Below are positions 56,775-64,000 of a stretch of 64,000 bases of DNA, piece by piece. Where the stretch lies: positions 768,350 to 832,349 of the forward strand of contig JBGFSY010000002.1 in the NCBI GenBank assembly GCA_041277045.1. Direction: 5' to 3'. Numbering within the stretch: position 1 is the stretch's first letter; the number at the start of each line of letters is the position of its first letter. This DNA is from Reddybacter sp041277045 (GTDB lineage: Bacteria > Pseudomonadota > Gammaproteobacteria > Pseudomonadales > Porticoccaceae). A model generated the notes under the pieces. It saw only the letters and a program-made list of their open reading frames with translations, had not been told where the DNA came from and did not search any database. The translations under genes and the position numbers were made by a program.

Positions 56775-56990
56775 ATGAAAAGACAAAAAAGAGATCCCTC
56801 TCAACGCGCCTATACTAAAGGATATCAGCTCGGATTTGACGGTCGTTCTAAAGATACTTGTCCCCATCAAACAAATAGTGTTTTTGCCCATGAATGGATG
56901 AACGGTTGGCGCGAGGGCCGAGACGATCAATCAGAGGGATTCAAGATGCACACCTCACAACAAAAAGTCGTCGCCCAAAGCACTGTGTAA
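56775..56990 (+). CDS. rmf: Ribosome modulation factor
   Basis: A 71-aa basic protein from ATG 56775, 11 bp after AAGGAG; the longer frame from 56697 adds non-family sequence. MKRQKRDPSQRAYTKGYQLG and FAHEWMNGWREGRDDQ match RMF, which pairs 70S ribosomes into inactive 100S dimers in stationary phase. It is followed by a terminator at 57015-57045. Confidence 0.92.
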   Translation: MKRQKRDPSQRAYTKGYQLGFDGRSKDTCPHQTNSVFAHEWMNGWREGRDDQSEGFKMHTSQQKVVAQSTV

Positions 56991-57014
56991 AGACCCAATA
57001 ACTCACACCTCAAT

Positions 57015-57045
57015 AAGGGGGCTGACAGCAGCCCTCTCATTTTAA
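57015..57045 (+). terminator. Terminator after rmf
   Basis: AAGGGGGCTG pairs imperfectly with CAGCCCTCT across an ACAG loop, followed by a short T-rich stretch. It separates rmf from modB. Confidence 0.65.
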
Positions 57046-57143
57046 CAGTAATTTTCACTAGCCATAGCACCTCACCTCACCCCGCTCTTCCCCATACCAT
57101 TCTAGCGCTAACAAAGTCTGCCAAGAACTGACAAAATAGCGCC

Positions 57144-57830
57144 ATGGAATTTTCCCAACTCGACCTGCAAGCCGTATGGCTGACCCTACGCCTGGCTAGC
57201 GTCACCACACTACTCTTACTTTGCGTAGCGACACCTCTGGCCTGGTGGCTAGCCAACACTCGCTGGCGCTATCGGCAAGTGATCAACGCTCTGGTCGCCC
57301 TGCCTCTGGTTCTACCACCAACGGTACTGGGCTTTTATCTATTGCTGATACTTGGCCCAAAGGGTTGGGTTGGGCAACTAACAGAAAGTTTAGGCATTGG
57401 CATTCTGCCTTTCACCTTTAGCGGTTTAGTGATTGCCTCAGTCATCTACTCCCTGCCCTTTGCCGTACAGCCCATTCAAAATGCCTTTGTCGCCATTGGC
57501 CGTCGCCCCCTGGAAGTTGCTGCCACCTTGCGTGCCTCACCCTGGGATCGTTTTATCAGCGTCGCCCTGCCACTGGCAAAGCCTGGCTTAATAACCGGCG
57601 CCGTACTTGGCTTTGCCCACACACTGGGCGAGTTCGGCGTAGTACTGATGATAGGCGGTAATATTCCCGGCCAAACACAGGTCTTGTCAGTTGCTATTTT
57701 TGACCATGTTGAGGCCTACGAATACGGGGCCGCTCATGTCCTTGCTGCGGGCATGCTGGGCTTCTCATTTTTGGTGCTACTCACTCTGTACTGGCGCACA
57801 GGCCAACGTCCACTTGAGCAGGTTTATTGA
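57144..57830 (+). CDS. modB: Molybdate ABC transporter permease
   Basis: A 228-aa inner-membrane permease with about five or six helices. The EAA loop is AIGRRPLEVAATLRASPWD (EVAATL..), and the family end HTLGEFGVVLMIGGNIPGQT is characteristic of ModB. It overlaps modC by a few bases. modA is not upstream: the 150 bp before it hold only the rmf terminator and a leader. Confidence 0.92.
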   Translation: MEFSQLDLQAVWLTLRLASVTTLLLLCVATPLAWWLANTRWRYRQVINALVALPLVLPPTVLGFYLLLILGPKGWVGQLTESLGIGILPFTFSGLVIASVIYSLPFAVQPIQNAFVAIGRRPLEVAATLRASPWDRFISVALPLAKPGLITGAVLGFAHTLGEFGVVLMIGGNIPGQTQVLSVAIFDHVEAYEYGAAHVLAAGMLGFSFLVLLTLYWRTGQRPLEQVY

Positions 57831-58924
57831 TGGACGATAGCCTTAGTGCCGAGCACGGCATAGAAGCTCACTTTGAGCTGAAGCGTAGAGACTTCACACT
57901 GGATATTCGCTTCACCGCACCCGGCAAAGGTGTAACCGCACTGTTTGGCGCCTCCGGCTCTGGTAAAACCACCTTGTTACGTTGCATCGCCGGGCTAGAA
58001 AAACCCGACAGCGCCTACTTTAAAATTAATGGCAATTGTTGGCACGACGAAAATACCAGCCTTGCCGTACACCGGCGCCCCATCGCTTACGTGTTTCAGG
58101 AGCCCAGCCTCTTCCCGCATCTGAATGTGCGTGAAAACATGGCCTACGGCTGGCGGCGCATTCCCAAACAGCAGCGCAAATTACAGTTTGATGATGTTAC
58201 TACCTGGCTCGGCCTTGAGGCTTTGCTCGAACGCCGCCCCGATCAGTTATCCGGCGGCCAGCGCCAGCGCGTTGCCATCGCCCGCGCCCTGCTCACCAGC
58301 CCTCAACTCTTGCTGATGGACGAACCTCTCGCCAGCCTCGACGCCACTGGCAAGGCAGAAATCCTGCCCTACCTCGAAAGCCTTTGGCGGGAATTGGACA
58401 TTCCCGTGCTCTACGTCAGTCACGCCCCTGAGGAAGTACAGCAACTGGCCGATCATTTAATTCTGCTCGGTCAGGGCCGAGTACTTGCAGGTGGTGAACT
58501 CAACGCACTGCTCACCGACCCATCATTGGCAATTTCACATTTTGAAGAGGCCGCTGCTGTACTTGAAGCATCCGTGGTCGGCCACGATAAAGAATTCCAT
58601 CTCACCAGCCTGGCCTTCGACGGCGCACAGGTGTCGGTGTCCTACAATGGCCTGCCCATCGGCCATAAAGCCCGGCTACGTATCTGTGCCCGGGATGTCA
58701 GTCTGGCTTTAGTGCAGCCCCAGAAAATCAGCATCACTAATAGTTTTCAGGTGCGAGTGGTAAGACTCGACCCCGACCGCGACCCCTCACAAATGCTGGT
58801 GCGTTGTGAAATTGGCGGCCAATTTTTGTTATCACGCATTACTCGTCGCTCTGTACATTTGTTGAACATAAAGGCCGGTAAAGACGTTTATGCTCAGGTT
58901 AAAAGTGTCGCTTTAATGAAATAG
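57830..58924 (+). CDS. modC: Molybdate ABC transporter ATP-binding protein
   Basis: About 364 aa from ATG 57830 (sharing the A of the modB stop); a TTG at 57827 is possible. Walker A is FGASGSGKTTLLRCIAG, the signature is LSGGQRQRVAIARAL, and Walker B is LLLMDEPLASLD. The C-terminal part is a TOBE/Mop-like domain (KARLRICARDVSLALVQPQK), typical of ModC. With ModB it would import molybdate for molybdoenzymes. Confidence 0.93.
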   Translation: MDDSLSAEHGIEAHFELKRRDFTLDIRFTAPGKGVTALFGASGSGKTTLLRCIAGLEKPDSAYFKINGNCWHDENTSLAVHRRPIAYVFQEPSLFPHLNVRENMAYGWRRIPKQQRKLQFDDVTTWLGLEALLERRPDQLSGGQRQRVAIARALLTSPQLLLMDEPLASLDATGKAEILPYLESLWRELDIPVLYVSHAPEEVQQLADHLILLGQGRVLAGGELNALLTDPSLAISHFEEAAAVLEASVVGHDKEFHLTSLAFDGAQVSVSYNGLPIGHKARLRICARDVSLALVQPQKISITNSFQVRVVRLDPDRDPSQMLVRCEIGGQFLLSRITRRSVHLLNIKAGKDVYAQVKSVALMK

Positions 58925-58965
58925 TATGTGCATCGCAAATATCATCAAAGCCGGCTTCATATCAT

Positions 58966-58990
58966 TGCCTAAGCCCTAATATTTAGGCAT
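58966..58990. other. Small inverted repeat between modC and the DUF1538 unit
   Basis: TGCCTAA and TTAGGCA are 7-bp arms around ten bases. No T run follows, so it is not a clear terminator. It could be a weak end signal for modC or an operator for the next unit. Confidence 0.3.
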
Positions 58991-59110
58991 TGTTCTAGTT
59001 GGTATTCGATGGAGATCATCATTCCGTCAACCACTACAAATAAAACACATTGCAAGTAAAATTAACTGTCTGTGTTGCCACGCGACCGTTTTAGATAAGG
59101 CCCACGCTAC

Positions 59111-59848
59111 TTGAAAAGCACCATCAAAAAACTCTTCTTTGCCATGCTCGGTAGCCTGCGTGATTTGCTACCCATCCTGCTGGTGATTTTGTTTTTTCAA
59201 TATTTTGTCCTGCAACAAGCCCTGCCTAATGTTGGCCAGCTACTACTCGGCGTCGTGTTTGTGATTCTTGGTTTAACCTTTTTTATTCACGGCCTGGAAC
59301 AGGGTTTATTCCCGATTGGTGAATCCATGGCCCACGCCTTCGCCCGCAAGGGCAGCGTATTTTGGCTACTGAGCTTTGCCTTTTGTTTAGGCTTTGGCAC
59401 CACCGTTGCCGAGCCCGCTCTAATTGCCGTCGCCGAAGAGGCCGCCAATGTCGCCGCTACCGGGCAAATGATAGAATCGAATACGGCTGCAAAAGCTCAG
59501 TATGCGACTGGCTTGCGCTTTACCGTGGCCTTTTCTGTGGGCCTGGCCATCGTTATTGGTGTGCTACGCATTCTTAAAGGCTGGCCCATCCAGTGGCTGA
59601 TTATCGGTGGCTACATACTGGTCGTAATCATGACTTTTTTCGCCCCCGAGGAAATCATCGGCATCGCCTACGACTCCGGTGGCGTCACCACATCGACCAT
59701 TACTGTGCCATTGGTAACCGCCCTCGGTGTCGGTCTGGCATCGTCTATTCAGGGCCGCAACCCAATGATTGATGGCTTTGGCCTCATCGCCTTCGCCTCT
59801 CTAACACCGATCATTTTTGTCATGGCCTACGGCATGATCATCGCGTGA
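59111..59848 (+). CDS. DUF1538 membrane protein, subunit A
   Basis: A 245-aa polytopic membrane protein of the DUF1538 family, with about seven hydrophobic segments. The start is TTG 59111. Conserved blocks shared with the next gene are FGTTVAEPALIAVAEEAA, AYDSGGVTTSTITVPLVTAL (about 185-204) and GRNPMIDGFGLIAFASLTPI. These polar, Gly-rich stretches within hydrophobic regions look like a pore or re-entrant element. It overlaps the next gene by 4 bp. No function is known to me. Confidence 0.82.
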   Translation: MKSTIKKLFFAMLGSLRDLLPILLVILFFQYFVLQQALPNVGQLLLGVVFVILGLTFFIHGLEQGLFPIGESMAHAFARKGSVFWLLSFAFCLGFGTTVAEPALIAVAEEAANVAATGQMIESNTAAKAQYATGLRFTVAFSVGLAIVIGVLRILKGWPIQWLIIGGYILVVIMTFFAPEEIIGIAYDSGGVTTSTITVPLVTALGVGLASSIQGRNPMIDGFGLIAFASLTPIIFVMAYGMIIA

Positions 59849-60648
59849 ATATTCTCAGTGAACTACTCGACACCCTGCTGGGCACGGTTATCGACGTTGT
59901 GCCCATTGCGGTGATTATTTTTGGCTTTCAGTTTTTTGTTATTCGCAAGAAGCCAGCCAATCTCGCTGAAATTTTAATCGGCTTTATTTGGGTATTAATT
60001 GGCTTATCCTTCTTTTTACTGGGGCTCGAGTGGTGTCTTTTCCCTCTGGGTCGGGTCATGGCGGAACAGCTCACTGACCCGACATTTATTCAGGCCGCAC
60101 AATCGAGTAAAACGCTGCTTGGTGCGGTCAACTGGCGAGACTATTACTGGGTTTACCTGTTTGCCTTTAGCATCGGTTTTAGTACCACCATTGCCGAACC
60201 TTCTCTCATGGCCGTTGCAATAAAAGCTCATGAAGTCAGCGGTGGTGCCATAGGTGTCTGGGGTTTACGCATTGCCGTGGCTATCGGCGTGGCCGTAGGC
60301 ATTTCACTGGGCTGCTACCGCATTGTGGTCGGCGACCCCATCCACTGGTACATTATTAGCGGCTATATTATCGTTGTATTACAGACCATGGTCGCGCCGA
60401 AACTTATTGTCCCCCTGGCCTACGACTCCGGCGGCGTGACAACATCAACAGTCACCGTGCCGCTCGTTGCCGCACTGGGACTAGGCCTATCGGAAAACGT
60501 ACCGGGTAGAAACCCCTTGATTGACGGCTTCGGATTAATTGCCTTTGCCAGTTTATTACCTATTATCTCCGTTATGGCCTATGCCCAGCTGTCTGAAATT
60601 ATTGCAAAATATGCCACTACAAGTGGCCAGAAAAATACGGATAAGTAA
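59845..60648 (+). CDS. DUF1538 membrane protein, subunit B
   Basis: A 267-aa homologue of the previous protein, with the same layout and blocks: FSTTIAEPSLMAVAIKAHEV, AYDSGGVTTSTVTVPLVAAL and GRNPLIDGFGLIAFASLLPI. GTG start at 59845 overlaps the upstream stop, so production of the two in equal amounts by coupling is likely. Two related but different subunits side by side suggest a heteromeric complex (inference). Confidence 0.82.
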   Translation: MNILSELLDTLLGTVIDVVPIAVIIFGFQFFVIRKKPANLAEILIGFIWVLIGLSFFLLGLEWCLFPLGRVMAEQLTDPTFIQAAQSSKTLLGAVNWRDYYWVYLFAFSIGFSTTIAEPSLMAVAIKAHEVSGGAIGVWGLRIAVAIGVAVGISLGCYRIVVGDPIHWYIISGYIIVVLQTMVAPKLIVPLAYDSGGVTTSTVTVPLVAALGLGLSENVPGRNPLIDGFGLIAFASLLPIISVMAYAQLSEIIAKYATTSGQKNTDK

Positions 60649-60667
60649 CTTACCATGAGGTCAAAAC

Positions 60668-61018
60668 ATGCACTTTAAAATGATCACTGTTTTTGTAGAA
60701 GACGATAAAACAGATGCCGTCATGGCCGCTGCCCGTAAGGCTGGAGCCACCGGTGCAACCGTTATTAGCAATGCCCGAGGCGAGGGCCTAAAAAAAAGTA
60801 AAACCTTTTTCGGCCTGTCGCTAGCAACTCAGCGAGACGTTGTCTTACTCCTTGTTGAAGAACACCTTAGCCGCCATATTCTCGAAGAAATCGGTCGTGT
60901 TGGTGAGTTTGATGATAAACCCGGCACCGGTATTGCTGTACAGATCGATGTCGAAGACGCCATTGGCGTCGCCCACCAGGCGAAAGAAATCAGTCACTCT
61001 GTAGAGGAACTTCTGTGA
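60668..61018 (+). CDS. PII-like signal protein
   Basis: A 116-aa protein with the PII ferredoxin-like fold: FKMITVFVEDDKTDAVMAAA at the start, a helix AARKAGATGATVISNARGEG, and VVLLLVEEHLSRHILEEIG. The T-loop segment (about residues 38-55) is short and lacks the tyrosine used for uridylylation in GlnB. DDKPGTGIAVQIDVEDAIGV replaces the usual C-terminal part. It likely senses a nucleotide or other small ligand and docks on the DUF1538 proteins (inference). Overlaps the next gene by 4 bp. Confidence 0.8.
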   Translation: MHFKMITVFVEDDKTDAVMAAARKAGATGATVISNARGEGLKKSKTFFGLSLATQRDVVLLLVEEHLSRHILEEIGRVGEFDDKPGTGIAVQIDVEDAIGVAHQAKEISHSVEELL

Positions 61019-61422
61019 AGAGTAAAAAAACCATTCTCGTACGCGATATCATGCACGAAAGGCATCTTGAACTTGATGGCACGGCCACTATCAAACAGGC
61101 CCTCGACGCCATGAAAGCCGCTAATGCCGAGGTCGTAATCATCAACAAACGCCATCCCCACGATGCCATGGGCATTCTTCTACTGTCAGATATTGTCAAA
61201 AAAGTGCTGGCCAAGGACAAGGCGCCTGAACGAATCAATGTTTACGAAATCATGTCCAAGCCCGTGATACCCGTTGAGCCCGAGCTGGATGTGCGCCACT
61301 GTGCACGGCTCTTTAGCCGCTTCGGTCTATCGAATGCACCCGTTGTTGAGGATGGCAAAGTGCTCGGCATCGTTAGTTACAACGAGCTGGTTTTTGATGG
61401 TTTGTGTGAATTGATTTATTGA
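61015..61422 (+). CDS. Two-CBS-domain protein
   Basis: A 135-aa protein made of a CBS pair: VRDIMHERHLELDGTATIKQ with MGILLLSDIVKKVLAKDK, then VYEIMSKPVIPVEPELDV with VLGIVSYNELVFDGL. CBS pairs bind adenine nucleotides. GTG start at 61015 overlaps the PII-like gene, so it belongs to the same unit. Probably a second ligand-sensing regulator of the DUF1538 complex (inference). Confidence 0.85.
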   Translation: MKSKKTILVRDIMHERHLELDGTATIKQALDAMKAANAEVVIINKRHPHDAMGILLLSDIVKKVLAKDKAPERINVYEIMSKPVIPVEPELDVRHCARLFSRFGLSNAPVVEDGKVLGIVSYNELVFDGLCELIY

Positions 61423-61464
61423 AGGCAGGTTTTATCAACTAGCGGCTTTAGCAAAGGAAATAGA

Positions 61465-62365
61465 GTCAAGTCTTTCCATACAACATCATCCCCGGCTTAC
61501 AATGCGACTTATCGTTGAGTAATGCTTTCCAAAGTGCTCACCAATCTCCTTCAGAGTGTAGGCACCTGTCAAAAATGCCTGCCGAATCGCTTCACTACTG
61601 TCGGGGTATTTATCCTGGTAGTAGGCTATCGGTTTCGCCAGTGCGCGTTTCTGCAAGGCAGGGATATCATCCAGGCTTTCTTTCTCTTCGATGGCGTTGA
61701 GGTGTCGCTGAATAAATGCGTCACTACCAAGAAACACTTGCTTTTGCAGGTCATCCCAAATTGAAGGCAGGCCAATGCCGGCACGCACAAAGTCTGTGTA
61801 CTTTTCCCGTGCTCGTTTCCGTTGTTTCCCGAACTGACTCAATAACCAGTCGGTTTCAAGCCAACTGTAGAGCTGACTATCACCCACCATTGCCGGGTAA
61901 CTGCTCCAGAGCCAATCACCAACATTTTTAACCATCCGCGCCCTGACCGGGTTTAATACCACATAGCGCGTGAGTTCAAGCAGGTAGGCTTCTTTGTCGA
62001 CAAGGATGGCTTTGTATCGACCTTGAAACAGGTGACCTGTGTGATGATGGCGACGATTGTAGCTCTGCGTGTATACGCCGTTGAGTTGACGCATCCCCTT
62101 GGATAGATTGCCCTCTATAGTCTCAACCACCAGGTGATAATGATTATCCATCAGACAATAAGCATGTACGCGCCAATTATAGCGACTGCAAACATCACCT
62201 AGCGTTTCAAGCCAGCGACTACGGTCACTGTCATCCGCATAAATATCACCCCGCCGGTCACCACGAGAAGTCACGTGATAAATAGCACCGGCATATTCTA
62301 ATCGTAGAGGTCTGGCCATTGAATTAACTTAACAGAGAATATGTGGCGGGGAAAGACCTGACCCC
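61465..62365. mobile_element. RAYT unit with inverted flanking sequence
   Basis: The transposase gene is bordered by GTCAAGTCTTTCC (61465-61477, plus strand) and by GGGTCAGGTCTTTCC read on the minus strand near 62351-62364. The shared core GTCARGTCTTTCC is thus inverted about the gene, and the right copy is itself a GGGG...CCCC hairpin. This suggests the ends of a REP-like unit. Confidence 0.55.
61486..62319 (-). CDS. REP-associated tyrosine transposase (Y1/HUH)
   Basis: A 277-aa RAYT-type protein. RPLRLEYAGAIYHVTSRGD is the family start. The HUH motif is YCLMDNHYHLVVET (His-Tyr-His). The catalytic Tyr is probably in the ELTRYVVLNPVRARMV region. The C-terminal 50 residues form a helix-turn-helix-like end (TLKEIGEHFGKHYSTISRIV), common in this subgroup. 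RAYTs are linked to REP sequence movement and are usually single-copy. Confidence 0.92.
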   Translation of the reverse strand: MARPLRLEYAGAIYHVTSRGDRRGDIYADDSDRSRWLETLGDVCSRYNWRVHAYCLMDNHYHLVVETIEGNLSKGMRQLNGVYTQSYNRRHHHTGHLFQGRYKAILVDKEAYLLELTRYVVLNPVRARMVKNVGDWLWSSYPAMVGDSQLYSWLETDWLLSQFGKQRKRAREKYTDFVRAGIGLPSIWDDLQKQVFLGSDAFIQRHLNAIEEKESLDDIPALQKRALAKPIAYYQDKYPDSSEAIRQAFLTGAYTLKEIGEHFGKHYSTISRIVSRG

Positions 62366-62390
62366 ATTTTTCTTCGGTGTTCCAATAGAA

Positions 62391-62459
62391 ACATAACGCC
62401 GCCATAATTTGCCGCCCGAAGCGCAGCGTAGGGCGGTCAAATTGATGGCCTTGTTACGT
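62391..62459 (-). repeat. Integron attC site
   Basis: On the minus strand the site opens with R'' ACGTAAC and closes with R' GTTATGT. Inside, CCATCAATTTG (after GG) pairs with CAAATTATGG, leaving one extrahelical base, and a stem ACCGCCC / GGGCGG surrounds the TACGCTGCGCTTC loop. Unpaired AAG / GCG spacers separate R and L boxes. This matches attC folding in every part; the third R-box base differs from the GTTRRRY consensus. The stop codon of the cassette gene lies inside R''. Confidence 0.82.
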
Positions 62460-63856
62460 GCCTTCCGCAGTGACATCTTGATCAGCTTCATTTGTGCTTT
62501 TTCGATTTAGGAACTTTTGCCACAACCCGACTTCAAGATCATATTCATAACTATCATCCACATAACCTTTTAAATGGGATTTAATAAGGTCCATTTTTAA
62601 CTTCGTCCTTATCTCATAGATTTCATCATCGGTTAGGTCAAGGTCTGACATGGCGGTATCCGCGATATCTTTTGCAACTATACTTATTTTAGATAAGTTT
62701 AGTCGTTGCTGATTAATCCTGATTAGCTCGCGGATGAATACTTTTGATATCGCATAACAGAAATGAATCATAAAAATTGAGACAGTTACGAATGGTAGGC
62801 GAGACAAAAAGGTAGACCACAAATCTACACCTTCTTCTCTCTGGTATATGGTTGTTAAATCAATAGCGCCGTTGAACAACACAATCGTATAACCTACCAA
62901 AAGCAACATAGGAATAAGTGCTAACGCAGAATACCAACGTATATTTCTCCCACCTTGCGTTACAAACCCCTGAAATTCACTAGGAAACATATTAATGTCA
63001 GAGCGTAAATGCTTTAGCTGTTCTTGGCTCGTAGAAATTTGTGAGTTCAGTGACTGAGATTCATTTTTCTTTTGGTCAATTGAATCATCTAGACTTTCAA
63101 TTCTACTAAGGACGTCTGATTCTTGGCTTTTCTTTTCTGAGAAGGAGATAGATGCCTCTTCAAGTTTTCCCTTGGTGGCTTCTACTTCCTTTTGTAATGT
63201 TCCCTTTTCGTTTGTTAGCTCAGAAATGCCCCTCTCTATATCGGATTTCTGTTGCTCAAAAGCCGATAGTTCTTCTTCTGCCTCGGTGGCCTTACTGATC
63301 TGAGAATCACATATATCTAAAATAGAGTCTTTATGTGTTTCTAGTTTGCCAACAATTCCACAAGATTCATTAAACTCATTAAGAGTTAACCCCCAAACAG
63401 TTACAGATTCTATTTCAGGGTTGGATATATAATGTTTTGGTGGCTTTATTGCAAAGTCGGTTACTATCTCTCTGATAAATATTGAGGCCTGGTCATCATT
63501 AAAGCCTTTTGAAATCGACTTTTCGTTTGTTCTTTGTATGGAGCCCCAGAAAAATTCAAGATCTTTGTATTTCGAGTAGCCCTTTGTTTTAACCGTGATC
63601 GATGAGATATATACCGGCTCGTTAAATGAAAATTCAAACCTAGAATTTCTACCACGAAGGATATTTTCCTCGCTTTCATTATTTATTAGCTTTGTTGAGC
63701 GGTTATTCCTTTTACTAAAACAATGTATTGGGATCGTTTGGGGTGTTATAACCTCCTCATCATCAAGGTTTGACCGGATCTCACTTACCATATCGTTCAT
63801 AATTTTCCCTCATTATTATTTTCCAGTCATTCTTGATGTTTGGTTTGGACACGTAA
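62397..63856 (-). mobile_element. Integron gene cassette
   Basis: Bounded on the minus strand by G|TTACGT at 63857 and by the attC end G|TTATGT at 62397, about 1460 bp with one gene reading towards the attC. When circularised, the cassette's own left end supplies TTACGT to R', and GTTACGT is exactly complementary to its R'' ACGTAAC. This is the expected relation for a genuine cassette. Confidence 0.78.
62454..63800 (-). CDS. Cassette-borne coiled-coil membrane protein, unknown function
   Basis: A 448-aa protein I do not recognise. The N-terminal 150 residues look like a beta-sandwich (FEFSFNEPVYISSITVKTKG, VTVWGLTLNEF), similar in pattern to discoidin-type binding domains. A coiled coil follows at about 170-270 (EEELSAFEQQKSDIERGISE). 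Two membrane segments lie at about 290-312 and 335-355, and an acidic C-terminal helical region ends it. ATG is preceded by GAGGG. GC is lower than in neighbours. Cassette context suggests an adaptive trait; phage defence or surface sensing are only guesses. Confidence 0.75.
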   Translation of the reverse strand: MNDMVSEIRSNLDDEEVITPQTIPIHCFSKRNNRSTKLINNESEENILRGRNSRFEFSFNEPVYISSITVKTKGYSKYKDLEFFWGSIQRTNEKSISKGFNDDQASIFIREIVTDFAIKPPKHYISNPEIESVTVWGLTLNEFNESCGIVGKLETHKDSILDICDSQISKATEAEEELSAFEQQKSDIERGISELTNEKGTLQKEVEATKGKLEEASISFSEKKSQESDVLSRIESLDDSIDQKKNESQSLNSQISTSQEQLKHLRSDINMFPSEFQGFVTQGGRNIRWYSALALIPMLLLVGYTIVLFNGAIDLTTIYQREEGVDLWSTFLSRLPFVTVSIFMIHFCYAISKVFIRELIRINQQRLNLSKISIVAKDIADTAMSDLDLTDDEIYEIRTKLKMDLIKSHLKGYVDDSYEYDLEVGLWQKFLNRKSTNEADQDVTAEGT

Positions 63857-63873
63857 CGCCGTTAGAAGCGGTT
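63851..63873 (-). other. Upstream cassette boundary, truncated attC or attI remnant
   Basis: On the minus strand CTTCTAACGGCGTTACGT includes the core GTTACGT at the cassette's 5' edge. Only about 16 bp of the preceding site remain before the IS3-type end. Confidence 0.55.
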
Positions 63874-64000
63874 TGATCTTGTACCACTTTCGCGGACACT
63901 TTTTATGCGCACAGCTTTTCATAATTGATGGGCGATTGATACCCCAAACTAGAATGCAGACGCTCTCTGTTGTAAAAATCAATGTACTCAATAATATGTG
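63874..64000 (-). mobile_element. End of an IS3-family insertion sequence (runs off window)
   Basis: TGATCTTGTACCAC followed by TTTCGCGGACACTTT is a typical IS3-family terminal inverted repeat, directly next to a transposase C-terminus. The element continues beyond the window. The target duplication cannot be seen. Confidence 0.75.
63903..64000 (-). CDS. IS3-family transposase OrfB, C-terminal fragment (5' part beyond window)
   Basis: The last 31 codons of the gene, ending at TAA 63903-63905. The sequence IDFYNRERLHSSLGYQSP followed by INYEKLCA is the conserved end of the IS3-type integrase domain (YNRxRxHSxLGYxSP). Confidence 0.88.
   Translation of the reverse strand, partial: HIIEYIDFYNRERLHSSLGYQSPINYEKLCA

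Noticed and set aside
1..64000. tRNA or rRNA genes
   Set aside because: No cloverleaf-type or rRNA-like sequence was recognised in the intergenic spaces by eye; a covariance search could still find one.

Overview
The window looks like a gammaproteobacterial chromosome segment. The block from metZ through purF, cvpA, an SPOR protein, folC, accD, trpF, truA, fimV, an Asd paralogue, asd, leuD and leuC to a divergent lysR follows the gene order I know from Pseudomonas. topA with a DUF6586 gene, and rlmKL next to rmf, point the same way. The catabolic cluster and the integron cassette would suit a marine or environmental relative (for example Spongiibacteraceae/Cellvibrionales-like), but that placement is inference and no rRNA or tRNA gene is present to test it.

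Layout. (a) 1-7229: a minus-strand run of AI-2E-family permease, two-TM ion channel, outer-membrane efflux lipoprotein and HlyD-type adaptor (cut by the window edge); a small Kazal-like lipoprotein on the plus strand; a large MscS-family channel; a TauE/SafE permease. (b) 7230-20470: a catabolic island. After a decayed SDR pseudogene there is a seven-gene minus-strand run (DUF7064-like protein, APH-like kinase, DUF6285, SDR, two paralogous Zn alcohol dehydrogenases, SMP-30 hydrolase). It diverges from a plus-strand run of three tandem paralogous SDRs, a broken SDR and an LLM-class flavin oxidoreductase. (c) 20520-26324: a GIY-YIG gene with two in-frame TGA codons, a LigB-type dioxygenase, and a MoxR / DUF58 / TgpA-like transglutaminase operon. 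(d) 26373-44380: the conserved biosynthetic block described above, ending with lysR overlapping mnmC. leuB is not between leuD and asd, where Pseudomonas has it. (e) 44381-45751: two decayed genes, an N-acyl-D-amino-acid deacylase-like amidohydrolase and a cyclic-nucleotide-binding regulator. (f) 45771-58924: housekeeping genes (topA, usp, slt, tatD, sirB1-like, glutaredoxin-like, rlmKL, rmf, modBC). (g) 59111-61422: a compact four-gene unit of two DUF1538 membrane proteins, a PII-like protein and a CBS-domain protein. (h) 61465-64000: a mobile border with a RAYT transposase flanked by inverted sequence, an integron-type gene cassette with a recognisable attC site, and the end of an IS3-family element.

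The strongest leads are the DUF1538-DUF1538-PII-CBS unit, which looks like a ligand-regulated two-subunit membrane system whose function I do not know, and the cassette at 62397-63856. The R'' core of the cassette's attC is exactly complementary to the core heptamer at its own far boundary, as expected for an excisable circle. Other notable points are a MnmC whose methyltransferase half looks degenerate, missing leuB and modA neighbours, a clear inverted-repeat operator between leuC and lysR, and several pseudogenes in the accessory regions.
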